NCBI GenBank assembly: GCA_030159075.1
Contig: BROG01000106.1
Location: forward strand, 1,461,001 to 1,525,000
DNA from: Atrina japonica
Lineage: Eukaryota > Mollusca > Bivalvia > Pterioida > Pinnidae
DNA: 64,000 nt
Direction of reading: 5' to 3'
Shown: piece by piece, positions 17,433-30,000 of the stretch
Position numbering within the stretch: the stretch's first letter is position 1
Layout: every line of letters begins with the position of its first letter
The notes under the pieces: model-generated
Seen by the model: only the letters and a program-made list of their open reading frames with translations
The model's database searches: none
Told to the model about the DNA's origin: nothing
Position numbers and translations under genes: made by a program

Positions 17433-17474
17433 TATATATATATATATTTATATATACATAAGTAAAACATTTGA

Positions 17475-17513
17475 GTGTGTGTGTGCGCGCGCGCGTGTGT
17501 GTGTGTGTGTGTG
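17475..17513. repeat. GT/GC microsatellite
   Basis: (GT)n with an inner (GC)n block; a short TA run precedes it at 17433-17460. Confidence 0.95.
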
Positions 17514-17807
17514 ACGAAAACAAATGATTAACATAAAATCTTTAACAAACAAGTAAAATAAATTGATACTAACATTGCACACTGTCCTTGAAAAACAACT
17601 CTTGATGAAAAAAATCAATAACAAAAGAAAAACGTAGCATTTGAAATAAATACTATCATTTAGTAATGATTTATATGAAGTGACAAATTCAGTTTGAACA
17701 TGGAACTGAACTTTTTGTATTATTGTGATAATTTTTAGCTTGGTAATTTTAATTGAGATCACACAATTGCACAAAATAGATTAACTCATGGCCAGTTATA
17801 ATATAAT

Positions 17808-17835
17808 ATCATCATCATCATCATCATCATCATCG

Positions 17836-17879
<44 letters not shown>

Positions 17880-17892
17880 GTCGTCGTCGTCG

Positions 17893-17927
<35 letters not shown>
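17808..17927. repeat. ATC trinucleotide array
   Basis: About 40 units of ATC with a GTC block near the centre. Confidence 0.97.
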
Positions 17928-17929
<2 letters not shown>

Positions 17930-18207
17930 AAACGCGTTCCATTGTCTTGACTAAATGTACATACTAGCAATAAGCTGTTTCGCTATTGATTGTTTTAGAA
18001 AAGTGCACGCACTTACGTTAAGTGTGGGAAATTCACGTAGGCATCATATACTCGACTGGACTTAAAATTGTTTTTTTTTTTTATTTAATATTATGATACC
18101 GTTTGACTTTGATTATGTTGTAGTTACTATCCAAAATTCATATTGTCCTTTATTACAAAAGGTAGGGTGTTGTCAGAAAGACATAAACAATAACAGAGAT
18201 ATTACTT

Positions 18208-18582
18208 TAAAGGGGCATTAGCTGTATTTACCAAAAAAAAATTATTTCGATTTTCTGTGTTTTTACTTACTTGTACTTGATGTACTATAACAAATCAGAG
18301 CTATACACAGGCACAGAAATTTTATATTCCTATATATTTTGTGAAAATAAGGTCAGATCCAGTGTGGTATTTATATACAAATATTAACATTGAGTTTATC
18401 AATTCATTGCAACTGAAAAGTGCTAAACCTGGGTTTCTGGAGCAATTTTAACAAAACATATAGTGATATAAGATTTCTTTGCCTGTTTATATTGGTTGTT
18501 TGTTGTTATATATCGATAGTAGTAACAAAGGAAATAAGATATTGCTTTTTAAAAACACAGCTAACTCCCCTTTCATCTATGT
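18208..18582 (+). mobile_element. Long-TIR hairpin MITE, family M1, copy 2
   Basis: Opens TTAAAGGGGCATTAGCTGTA and closes with AAACACAGCTAACTCCCCTT. The left arm CACAGGCACAGAAATTTTAT pairs against TATAAGATTTCTTTGCCTGT in the right arm, so the inverted repeats run about 130 nt around a loop. No coding capacity. Confidence 0.65.
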
Positions 18583-19002
18583 AAACAGCAGATTACTGAA
18601 ATCGAATCTTGACAATTCTGTGATAAATAGGCCTATTTTGAATTCAAACAGAATATTGCTACTGTTGATGCTATATTTGTGTTACAAACACTTAAATTTG
18701 AACAAAAAGTGTGGAAGTCATATTGTTGTTTCATTGACTTAAAAAAAGACATTTGATTTGCTTGATAGAAGTTAAATCGTGTGCTAAATCCATTAAACAT
18801 AGTAAAATATTAAAATCCTTATTAAAAGTCATCATATGAACATGTCAAATCTTGTGTTCAATTTAATGGATGTATTTCCAAATACCTCGGAAATTTAGTT
18901 GGCATGTTTCAGAGCGAGCTGTCGTCACTGATTTTTTACCCGTTATGTAAGCAACTGTCAGATATATTTTATACGAAATGGTTGACCGTCTGATGAACTT
19001 AA

Positions 19003-19006
19003 TTAT

Positions 19007-19054
<48 letters not shown>

Positions 19055-19056
19055 AA

Positions 19057-19109
<53 letters not shown>

Positions 19110-19133
19110 ATTGTGTGTGTGTGTGTGTGTGTA
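19003..19133. repeat. Compound TA/GT microsatellite
   Basis: TA runs followed by GT runs. Confidence 0.97.
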
Positions 19134-19399
19134 TTTGGAGATGATATTTTATTATTAGCTGAAACCCCGACAGTTTAACTGGGATTATTGATTGAACTCT
19201 CTTTACTCATATTGTGATGAGTTGAAATTATCTGTTTATAGAGCAAAACAAAGGTCAATGGATTTTAGAAATTGTTGTAACATTAGGCAGGGAGAAAAAA
19301 GTTAAAGAATTCAGTATTTTAAATAAATTATATAACTTTGGAAATTTGAATTTTGTATTATTATTATAATGGGAAGTTTTCTGTTACTCAAAAACATTT

Positions 19400-19700
19400 A
19401 GCGTAACAATGAAAAAGCTTTGTTTGTTTAAAACAGTAAATTGAGAAATGGGACTAATTCATGTACCACGTCATACCCTATAACGATTGTGCGGGACTAT
19501 TGTTTTTATTAGTGATGGAATGACGCTAGCAGACGATATCACGCGGTAACGTCATTTCAGCGGGAAAATTACGTAGAGTTACGTTCCATCACCATTGGAG
19601 ATATTAGTACGGCACAAATGTTATCGGTTATCACATGGTACATGAATTAGTCTTATTACTCTTTCAATGTTAAAAACAAATGTTCTTTATTTGACACTTA
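19400..19700. mobile_element. Fold-back element with about 100-nt arms
   Basis: Left GACTAATTCATGTACCACGT (19451) and right complement GACTAATTCATGTACCATGT (19651); inner GTGATGGAATGACGC pairs with TACGTTCCATCAC. The arms extend outward into T-rich GTTTGTTTAAAACA against TGTTTTTAACA. No coding frame. Confidence 0.6.
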
Positions 19701-19934
19701 CCTTGCCAGTTGTATATATTATGGGAAGTTTTAAATATTGCCGGGGTCTCATAACACACCAGATGTAGGTAAGGTACATGTTAGATTTAATAAACTGCTC
19801 TTTAATGTTAAAAGAAAATAAATTTAACAAACTAATGTGTAAGGAATAAGGAACAATACCTTTAGTTATCAGCAGGAAATTAAGATTATCAAAACATTGG
19901 ATTCAGTTTAAAATACGTGTTTGATAGAGGCTGT

Positions 19935-20110
19935 TGAGTCATCTTTACAATTATGACGAGGATTTATTCCGCACTTATTTTATTTGAATTTGTCTGAGAA
20001 CTCGCATTAGGTGTTCCAGGTCAATTTCTCCATGACACCTGATCCCAACTCTCGAGGGGATGCTTACTCCTCCATGACACCTGATCCCACCTCTCGATTC
20101 ACATATATGT
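19935..20110 (+). repeat. Retroelement 3' tail module (solo, partly duplicated)
   Basis: Contains ATGACGAGGATTTATTCCGC and two copies of CCATGACACCTGATCCCA. Diverged and internally duplicated; abuts a Tc1-like MITE at about 20119. Confidence 0.55.
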
Positions 20111-20120
20111 ATAATATACA

Positions 20121-20625
20121 GTGGTGGGACATAAGTGAGTTCCCAAAATTTAATTTCGCTATATATTATTAGTAAATTCATTTTTTTCAGTAAATCCTCT
20201 AGAATTCATCGTTTATCCAACTTCAACAAAACTTCACAGGAAGTTGAGGTATTGGTTCTCATATGCTAGAAATTTCATTGCAATCTATTCATTATTTCAG
20301 AAGAAATACTTCATTCTTCATGAGATTGAAATTCTAGTGACACCATTTCGATGTTTATTACAAAGATTATGAATTGATTTATGACGTAATTCATAAACAC
20401 CAAATTAAAATCATTGACATTAAGTTATTTATGGATGTAAACTAACGAAAATTTTATCAAAACTAGGCCTAGATTTCTAGAGTTAAACGTGCTTTTTTCA
20501 TTTATTTTGGATATCTACTAAATTCAGTGGACAAAATCGAACAAATGCAGAATTACTAAGAATATATTGTGGAATACATTTTTTGAGAACTCACTTTCTA
20601 AGTAGTAGTGACGTAATCCAATGAA
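20121..20625. mobile_element. Tc1/mariner-like MITE
   Basis: Left CAGTGGTGGGACATAAGTGA then GTTCCCAAAAT; right complement reads CTACTACTTAGAAAGTGAGT then TCTCAAAAAATG. About 500 bp, no transposase. Right border approximate. Confidence 0.5.
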
Positions 20626-20629
20626 ACTT

Positions 20630-22129
20630 CAACGATTTATCATGTGATTCACTTGAAGGAAATCTTTCACAAATTTCGTGCACCGGGTCCAAATTTTATT
20701 TCCACTTAAACTTAAATATTCCGTTTGGTTGTTGACGAGCTATAATTAAAATGACTTACAACACTATAAATATCTCGACATTTATATTGCGCGGATTAAT
20801 ATACATGTAACTTATATTATAAACAAAATACCAAAGTTATACATTTAGATTTATTATATGACCTTTCTTGATACCACTTATTTTTTCGGAAACGATCGTC
20901 TTGTGCATTTGATTTGGGCCCTTTGTAAAAATGATAACTTTGGAATTGTTAATAATATTTATACAAGAGGTCCGGGTTTGTACACTGTTTGACAGATCTT
21001 TATATCGTCCCCGGACAACCTGAGACATAATACACTGGTATATATGATTATTATAAGGGAACCCCTGAAGCATCTTAAACAGTAGACGTGTTTAACCCCG
21101 TTTATCTTAACACAATGTTTAAACTAGTGAGCAATGTCATGATATTTGTCAGCTTACAGAATTATTTTATTATAGAAAAATACTAAACTAACATTGCATG
21201 GTATTCTAGGAAACGCAAGCGAGCATGTCAATTTAGAACGATACATAATCCACATCATCTTTCTTCTAGTACCTGATATTCAAATCACAATAAAGTATTT
21301 GATCCACGTGTTACGCGTTAAATCAATCCGTTTGTACCAATGGTCGTTGAATACCTAGGTACTGAGTAATGATTTTCATTGATGTTTTGCCAACAGAAAA
21401 AAAAATTATGATAGCAAAATAAACATGTAAATACCGAACCCCCGCCCCTCCCTACAAGAGCCAGGGTAGTTTGGTCGGTTTCCCAAAATGGTTCGAAATG
21501 TTATTGATAAATGAGAAAGCCAAAACTAGTTTCAAACCAGTTAGGTGCAATAAATGATAGGTTTACCAAACTATTTAATCCAGAATTAGTTTATAGACAA
21601 CAAATTGACCCTAAGACAATGCCAAGATTCGTAGATTCATTAGAAGTAATGCACTCTGTACAGAAACGGAGTGTGATAAATTTTCAGAGCTTAGGTTGTA
21701 TTTGATTTAAAATCTAAATTTTCAGTAAACATGCGTAGATCTGGATATATGGGATTCTGATTGATTCAAACATGGCGCTTGAATCCACAAATTTTTCACC
21801 ACTCGTCATTGAGTGCCTGGGTACCTAGTGATGGTTTTTATTCCCTTTATGACCTTTATTGTATTTGGATTTTCCATAGGTGTCACATCATTCCAACAAA
21901 TAAACATTAAAGATATTAAGACTTTTCGAATAAATGCTTTTGAATGCTGTTAAAAATTGATGAATAGATGACCAGATGATTTGCAGTTGTTCAGTTCATT
22001 TATATATATAATTGTTGGTTTAAACCTCGTTTATTTTACATCGATTAATAAACAAGTTATTTCAAATTACAAAAATGTTTCTCATTAGTTCTGCTGTTGG
22101 TCATTGCTGTCTGAGTAAACCGGAATACC
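20630..22129. other. Intergenic
   Basis: Contains one hammerhead-repeat relic (20838-20945). A 64-codon frame at 21511-21705 has no recognisable motif and no splice context; left uncalled. Confidence 0.5.
20838..20945 (+). repeat. Hammerhead-bearing repeat, copy lacking the 5' core
   Basis: ATTTAGATTTATTATATGAC opens it; GAAACGATCGTCTTGTGCAT (20889-20908) and TTTGGGCCCTTTGTAAAA follow, but the CTGATGA half is deleted. Supports a repeat family with the ribozyme near one end. Confidence 0.5.
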
Positions 22130-22252
22130 CGTAGATAATCCAGGTGTCTGACTACCATCTCGCATATTCTCTTGTCCATTCCAGGGATCGAACCCGGTTC
22201 GCATTGGTGAAAGGCGAGTATTCTAACCATTGCCATACCCGGATACCCTGAT
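22130..22252 (-). mobile_element. tRNA-Glu-like SINE head
   Basis: Minus strand: GGGTATGGCAATGGTTAGAA (box A), CGCCTTTCACCAATG (anticodon arm resembling tRNA-Glu) and GAACCGGGTTCGATCCCTGG (box B). The acceptor stem does not close, so it is a SINE or pseudo-tRNA, not a functional tRNA. Confidence 0.6.
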
Positions 22253-23240
22253 CGTTATGTTGTGTTGGTGAACTATTAAAATACTGTGACAGGAAAAGAA
22301 ATCGCAAACCGCATCTACGATAAAGAGACTAATACATCTTGCGGAACGCAATCATTTGATTTTTAAATGGATTTGAACTCCAATCTCGTTAGAATAGGGT
22401 ATATGTTAAATGTGTCGTGATTCAATTATAAAAGTATTGATGAAAATGCCAGGTAAAAGTACAGATCAGTTTGATTTTTAAAATTTTGATCTTAAAGTTT
22501 GAATTTATTTACATATAATTACAGGTAAGCTATAGTGCAAATCTTTGACATGTTCCATCAATTTTATTGATTTACAGACGAATGCTTTGAAAGATCTGAA
22601 GTTGGCCATTACTGGATGACAACAACTTTACACTGTTTTATGCTAAGGGTTGACGCATCGGTTTAATACATTTGAAAAGTGTATCCAGCACGTTTTAAAG
22701 AACATGCAAATTCCATGGGCAACAATTTATACAGAACTTGTGAGTATATTTTAGTTTGTTGCAATCTTTTATGTTATACCAAAAACATTCAAGACTGATA
22801 AAGCTTCTAATCACCAATTTTTGTCGACGCTGAAATGGATAATTTTGAGAATGAGCAAATGAATTACACTAAAAGATTCCCATAAGTTTCGATAATTCAA
22901 ACATTTTTTTCTGTTTTCCGTCCGCTATGTAATGCTATCGTTTCAGACATTTCTGATCACATAAACATTTATATCGATACACATTCTGATGGAAATTCAT
23001 TATCCTTGTTATGTAATGAAGTATTTGAGCTTCAAAACCTATGTTCATCATGTATATGACTTTCACACATTTAAAGACTGTAATTTTTCAGTATTTCAAA
23101 TGAATATGACCTGGCGTTATGGTTGAGTCCAAAGTCGATACCCCTAATTAAAGTACGGGTGGGGAAGTCATTGATGAGTCCATAGATAATGATTTCTGGT
23201 ACTTCATCTAAAGCTATTACCAACATAAACATGAAAACGT
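22253..23240. other. Upstream region of UGCG-like copy 2
   Basis: No gene seen. The promoter and 5' UTR exon of copy 2 should be here or nearer, but no core promoter motif is convincing. Confidence 0.45.
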
Positions 23241-23243
23241 CTA

Positions 23244-23334
<91 letters not shown>

Positions 23335-23366
23335 AAGTAGTTGTAGTAGCAGTAGTAATAGTAGTG

Positions 23367-23459
<93 letters not shown>

Positions 23460-23531
23460 ATAGTGGTAGTAGTAGAAGTAGTAGTAGTAATAGTGGTAGT
23501 AGTAGTAGTTGTAGTAGTAGTAGTAGTTGTT

Positions 23532-23590
<59 letters not shown>

Positions 23591-23591
23591 T

Positions 23592-23622
<31 letters not shown>

Positions 23623-23662
23623 CAGTAGTTAGTAGTAAAAGTAGTAGAAGACGTAGTAGTAG
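23241..23662. repeat. AGT trinucleotide array upstream of UGCG-like copy 2
   Basis: Over 400 bp of AGT with scattered AAGT/TTGT/GGT variants, ending about 290 bp before the ATG at 23949; AGT-rich sequence continues to 23765. Long Ser, Val and Tyr frames across it are artefacts. Confidence 0.97.
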
Positions 23663-23948
23663 GCCATGAATTGTTGTAGTAATTGTATCTCAAGTAGTAG
23701 CTGTAGTAATACTATTATGGGTGGAAGCAGTGGTGCTACCTTTGTTTGTTGTGGTGGTAGTAATTAACTAAATGAAAGAAGACCCAATCCAAAGAAGAAT
23801 ATTTGTGTCAATTTTACACCATTAAAACAATGATATGTATCAATCGTAAGGTTATAAAACCAGAAAAGACCCCTTGAGGTATTGTAATTTGGTTTTACAA
23901 TTTTATGAAAAATATGTTTTCAGAAAATATTTACACTATTTACAGGAA

Positions 23949-24058
23949 ATGTATTTTGTGGACACTGAGACTAATAATGCATATTTCTGGCTGGCTGTTA
24001 CTGGAATGGTCTTTTATGGCGGGTTTCTTTTTGTGATAGTGTTGGCCAATGTTAGATC
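23949..24058 (+). CDS. UGCG: UGCG-like copy 2, exon 1 (start codon, signal anchor)
   Basis: The ATG at 23949 follows a possible 5'-UTR acceptor (TTTACAG, ending 23945). The exon encodes MYFVDTETNNAYFW, then a strongly hydrophobic run ending VIVLANVR. Donor GTAAGT starts at 24059 and two bases carry over. No ATG precedes it in frame. Confidence 0.8.
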
Positions 24059-27000
24059 GTAAGTTACATTTTTGTCAATTTTGTACACATACATTTAATT
24101 TTTATATTGCAAAATATTCAGTCGATGTATGATATTGCATGTTTTTATATTCACTGAACTGAAACGCCATCAATTTCTATCAGTACAACAGGTGGATTCC
24201 ATGGCCAAGTTATTAGAATATTGCGCTTTAAACCTCTGTTCAGCGTTTCAGGTTTTTATTTGTACACGTGAAAGGCCAATAATGTCTTCCCTGGTACATC
24301 CTTACCAATAAAGGCCGCCACAATATAATTGAAAAAAAAAAACATTTTGAGTGTGGTGTAAAACACAAATTAAAACAATAATATAAAAATCTCAGATACC
24401 AAAGTATAAATCAATAGAATGTCCAGGACATAGATACAAATTCGGTAAAAATGGACAAACACGAACCTCTGGAAACTAAGAGGTGGGATCAGGTGCCATG
24501 GAGGACTAAGCATCCCCTGTCGACCGGTCACACTCGCCGTGAGTCCACAGTCAAGTCCAATGAAAAACGTGAGGAGTGAATCCTCGTCACAATTGGTACA
24601 GACGTCTCAACAACCGCCAACGAAAAGGCAACTCAACATTTCACTTAGTGAAACAGAGTAATCGCAAACAAGCCTATTATACCGACCGTAAAATTTGCGG
24701 AAGGTTGACATTAAACGCGGTTCTCGATATCCTAGTGTCAATAATTAGTCAGTGAGTAGTTTACCTCTGTATATGAAATCTTCATATGTTGTACACGCCC
24801 TGGCATATCGGATCATTTGTGAAATATAAACTCCATATGCGGGTGACTGAGGGATATTACTACTAAAATGTGGAAAATTTACGATGGGAAAGCCGAAATC
24901 GTCGCGTTTGTCGTATAGCTTAGTTGCTAATTTATCGTCTGTGTTTATATTAAGTAAAATGTCTAAGTATGAAGCGTGTGTGCTTGAATCTGTTGTATCT
25001 TTAATTTCTAGTTCGCTGGGATATATCGCATTGACATATGTATTAAAATTGTCATTATTAATTGACAAAACGCCGTCGACATATCTAAATGTCAAATTAA
25101 AGGACACCGCTAACTTTTTCTTCTTTTGATTCAGCAGTTTCTGAATGAAGTATGCTTCGTATGAATAAAAGAACAGGTCGGCCAATAATGGGGCACACTT
25201 GGTTCCATTCCGAATGCCGACAGTTTTCGTCTCCGAAACATTATAAATATTGATGGCCAATCACTAGATATTTAAATTTTCGGGTACCACCTTTAGTGAA
25301 AAAACAGTTGTCTATGATGCTAAAAAGTCTTTCTTTTAATTTTTTATGTGGAATAGTTGTGTAAAGAGAAGAGAAGTCATAAGTATTAATACTGTGAATT
25401 CGAGAATAATTGTGTGCCTTCAAATTTTCTAAAAGCTGTTTAGAATTTTTAAGTATCCACATCTGATTTACCCCGCTTCTGGAATAAGCAACTGTACAGT
25501 ATTATTGTTTCTCCTTAATGGCTGTCAATATCTTGGTAAGGTTTGGTAGAACATTTGCTGGATCCTGTTATGTATGTATTTGCTTATATGGGGTTTTATG
25601 AAGTTTAGGTATCCAATATAAATGTGGTAGCTCGAAATCGGTATCCGTTGTAGGTATATCAAATGAACGTAATACAGACACGTGATTTTGAAGGATCTCG
25701 TCCTTTGAAAGTGAGCTACGCGTGTATGTAGGATTTCCAGAATTCGTATTAAACCCAAGTTCTTCTAATAAACAACTATAGTAATGTGCCTTACAAATAA
25801 AAACTATATTATTTTAGGCTTTGTCTGCTGGTACCAGTACATATTGGTCATGTAATCTATCCAGTTCAGTTACTACTTCTGGATCACTGAATACAGTGGG
25901 ATAACGTGTTTTCATAGTCCCTTTAAGTTTTCGAATACGAGATTTTATCAACCGTCGTATGGCTTTTTAGCCATTCAGACAAAGTGTCTGGTTCTACGTC
26001 TTCATGTTTGGCCCATCGTCTGGCATAATCATCGACAGAATTCATAACTAAACTGAAATTCTGACGCCAATTAAAGGAACGGGCTTCCCGGTATTTAGGG
26101 CCCCTTAAAATAAGATTTTTAGGCTTTCATTTTCAACAATAGAAACGTCGCCGGTGATGACATGCCCGATAGGATTGTTTGTGAAAGGAGATGAAGCACA
26201 TGAACATGTGACAGTGTTGTGTAGAAGATGGTTGATGTCCAGACACTGCAAAACCTGTTTATAATTGAATAGCTTGGATGCGATGCTAGGTGCATAGATA
26301 GCTATATGAAATGCAAGGCGTGGTCTTCAAATAAGAATATGGTGGAATACAGGAATGGACTTTTTTGTGATTTAGAACATTGCCAATGTTTAAAGCGTTT
26401 ATGCCTTTATTTGTTAATTTACGTTTAAGGAAAAGACGTTTCTGTTCAGAGCAGTCATCGTATGTAACGCGTAACAGTCTGTGATAGGCGATGTCCATTA
26501 TAACGGAGTTCAGTATGTATTCTGGGGTTGAAGAATCCGTGTAGGGGTTCATTCTTGCTTCCTGAAAAAGTTTATTAAGAACTGTAAAAGGAACAGAATA
26601 AAGTTTGTTGCGAATGTGATGAAGACCCAATTTTTTGTTAACGTAAGGTAAAAAGAGATGAAAAAGTGATATCATGTATGTAGGGTCGGTTGTATGAACT
26701 ACAAATGAAAAATTAACCAGCACGACAAAGCTAGAATTATCTTGATCTTATCTGGTATCAAGAATACAATAATAATTGCATCGCCATCTGCAGATGATCT
26801 GAAATCTTCGTAACGAATTACGGACAAGGACAATTTTCACCGGGGACAAATCTTATATTTCGCAGTATTCGGTGTGCATAATTCTATAAGACCACTCAAA
26901 GTTATGAAAGCTCCATAACGGTCAATTTTATTAGACAATGAGACTGTAGTGAACAGGAGTTATGCGCGACGATAAACTCTGTATGTGCAATAAAACATTG

Positions 27001-30000
27001 ATAATTTCATACATTATATATGTAGTCCTCATGGCAATATCTTCTATTTAGAAATCGGCTTCTGATTGGCTATCATTTTATTGACAACTGCTTTCAATTC
27101 AGTCTAGCGTTTTCCTACCATCAGAACTGTTTGATGAAGCGTTATGCTTCTAAAGTCTATTTATTCTGCTCATCTGTTACGTAGCTTAATACCTACGCAC
27201 GACTTAATTTTTAACAAGGAAACAGAAAATAGTATTTTGTTATATATTCGGATGTTCTTTGGTTCTTTATCCGCGGATATTGTTAATTGCTTTGTTAAAT
27301 ACAAGCAAATGTATCAGGCAAAAAAAAAAAAATAGCAATGTAAAAGGAAAATAAAGTCCTTTTCAAAGTCCTGCACTTAACGGATTATAGGCATATATCG
27401 ATTTAACATTAAATGAGATACATTGAACATACTCATATTTAATATATCATTCATTTTGCAGAAGGCTAGTATTGACGAAAAAAATAAAAGAAATGTCATT
27501 GAGTCCGGATAATTTACCAGGTGTATCAGTCATCAAGCCGTTATTAAACGTAGACCCTTTATTGGAGGAAAACTTGGAAAGTCACTTTAAAATGGAGTAT
27601 CCGAAGGTAAATCTGACTTAACAAGCCCGATAGACAATCAGTTTAGATTTTTATATCTCTGGCAGCTGTACACACGACAAAAACATTCACCTTGTCTTAG
27701 ATTCGCCCTTAGTTACTATAGTATCATGGACCGCTTATAGATCAAATTTACAATTATATTTTTAGTTTCATAATTTTTCTCTCTCTCAAATAAGAATGAA
27801 AATGGCAAAAATAAATCGGAAGCGAAATTTTCCACGTATACAGTAATGTGTAAATATAATTTCCTTGAAATATGGTTAATATTTTAGTGGTGTCTTCCTT
27901 TCCCTTTGTCAGTGTGTGAAAACATTATAATTAGTATCCTCTTGTTCTAGGGGACTCGATGTTGCGTACGCCCATTCTTTTGCATTGTCAGCTTCATATT
28001 TTTCCTCATTTCCTGAACTAGTATATCTATCTTTAGTGCAGTTATACATCCGGGCTAAAGGTAGACGGAGCGTCCCGTGCAAAAATTGCTCACCTTCTAA
28101 CCAACCTCGCTCTCCTATAAATCTCCCCCACAAATATTTTATTTGTCGGAAACATATCTACCTCAGTCTTTTCAAATATCACATGTTTGACTATACTTGA
28201 TATGTTCTGCACTTCTTAGGAATTACATAATACCGTCTTTATTTATGGGGTTATAATCATTTTTTGAATGTATTTGCCGATGGCATATTAATTAACCCGA
28301 ATATTCCAGTCGTTATATTTCGCTCACTTCGATCTCTCTTTGGGACCGTAAGAAGGCGCTGTAATTATTCGAATTAGTTCCATATCTAACAATTTCCATC
28401 AGGACTCCACATTTAGTCCAAGTATACATTTTAAGTAATAATGTAAAGTCATACACAAATATTGTAATGTGTAGTTAACCTCCTACTGACAATATGCCTT
28501 TGTCTCTGTACAGACTGTACAACAACACCATAACCGAGTTGAACATTGACTCGTAAAAGGAGGAATGCATTGATGACAAGATCGCGATGTTTTATGCTAC
28601 ACTTCATCTTTTTACTCTTTATAGCTACATAAAATATAGTGAATCTAGGAAAACCAACAATGTAGACACAGTTCACATAAATGAAATTAAACAGGGAAAT
28701 ATCAATAAAAGATGTGGGCTTTAGGAGGATAGATTCTATATGTAGTACATTCCGTCTTCTTAATATGTACATACCTAAACCAGATTTGTTGAGCCTTGGT
28801 TAAAGTAATCCAACTATATATTTTGCCTTATGAACATACTTAATAGCGAATACTGTAGTTTGACATATTCATATGTGTATATTAAGCAGAGGTAGTTCAG
28901 AAATCAGATGAAAAGTAATTTATGCTAAATCTGTCGAAGTAGATCTACCACATTGATCGTATCGGGAATTTCATTTGTATTTATATCCTATTTGTTACCA
29001 TGGACGATGAAGTGATAGCGTGTGCTAAAATTAAAAGGCGAAAATCGTTATCACGTGAAGTAATTTTGTGGGTGTAAATTTGGTATGTGTTTCATAAAGT
29101 ATATATATAACAAATATAAAGTTTCGAGTGAATTACTCTATGTATCTTTACATGTACATTATATTCATATTTAATTTATGCATTGTGTTGTATTTCTTAT
29201 CTCTCTATACAGAAATGTGTATAAATGTACATAAACATGAATATACATGAATGTATGTTCATATGTACATGCATGTATGTACGTTTGTATGTATGTATGT
29301 TTGTGTGTATGTATGTGTGTATGTGTATATATGTATGTATGTATGTGTGTATGTATGTATGTATGTATGTATGTATGTATGTATGTATGTATATATGTAT
29401 GTGTGTAAGTATGTGTGTATGTATGTATGTATGTATGTATGTGTGTAAGTATGTGTGTAAGTATGTATGTAAGTATGTATGTATGTATGTATGTATGTAT
29501 GTATGTATGTATGTATGTATGTATGTATGTATGTATGTATTACCATGTGTAATACATGAAACAGTACATACACTTACTGTTCACAAAATAACGGATACTT
29601 TGTCTGTATACACACATTTATAAATAGGATATATTTCGTCCAATTTTATTGGGTTATTCTTGTTAATGAAATATCATTTGAACAATGTATTTCTCCTGTT
29701 TTTATGTCCACTTTTATCTTTTTTCTCGGTTTATGCAGTTTGAGTTATTATTTTGTGTGGCTGATGATCAGGACCCAGCAGTTAGCATCGTGAAACATCT
29801 ACAGAAAAAATATCCTAAAGTCGAGTCCAGGTTGTTTACAGGTAAAACGTTTTTCTAACCTGATTCGTTGAACCATGACGGAGAAAATAGTGTCAAAAGA
29901 GCAACGAGACGTAGTTCATAAATTTATTCTTTTTGTATATATTTTAAACAGCGGAACTGACCGTGTTTTGACAAAAATATTGATTTAAAATCACATGTCG

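Larger units (their letters stand above)
24385..26710 (-). mobile_element. Penelope-like retroelement (Naiad type), 5'-truncated and inactive, in UGCG-like intron 1
   Basis: Read on the minus strand from 26.7 to 24.4 kb: linker region (YVNKKLGLHHIRNK, MNPYTDSSTPEYILN), then VTCSCASSP carrying a CxC motif near 26.2 kb, WIPKLHKTP near 25.6 kb (the PLE IPKLHK-type motif), FSSLYTTIPHKKL at 25.36 kb, and RT motifs GTKCAPLLADLFF and FRYVDGVLSIN near 25.1 kb. The catalytic YxDD is YVDG, and stops and frameshifts occur, so it is dead. The 3' end is the 24.4-24.66 kb tail module. The GIY-YIG part is missing. Domain order (EN side, CxC, RT) is that of N-terminal-EN Penelope-like elements. It lies antisense to the host gene. 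Confidence 0.8.

Noticed and set aside
18985..19000. CTGATGA near 18991 as another hammerhead core
   Set aside because: No GAAA follows in range and no stem I partner; the upstream CGAAATGGTTGACCGTC is in the wrong order.
22180..22252. Functional tRNA-Glu gene
   Set aside because: Boxes A and B are present but the acceptor stem does not pair; better explained as a SINE head.
23189..23693. Long Ser-, Val- and Tyr-rich open frames on both strands
   Set aside because: They are translations of the AGT array, with no non-repeat coding sequence attached.
29225..29623. Met-Tyr-Val-Cys and Tyr-Ile-His-Thr repeat frames
   Set aside because: Translations of the GTAT array in intron 2 of the UGCG-like gene.
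29761..29767. CTGATGA in exon 3 of the UGCG-like gene
   Set aside because: It is coding sequence (Ala-Asp-Asp) and lacks the rest of the ribozyme.
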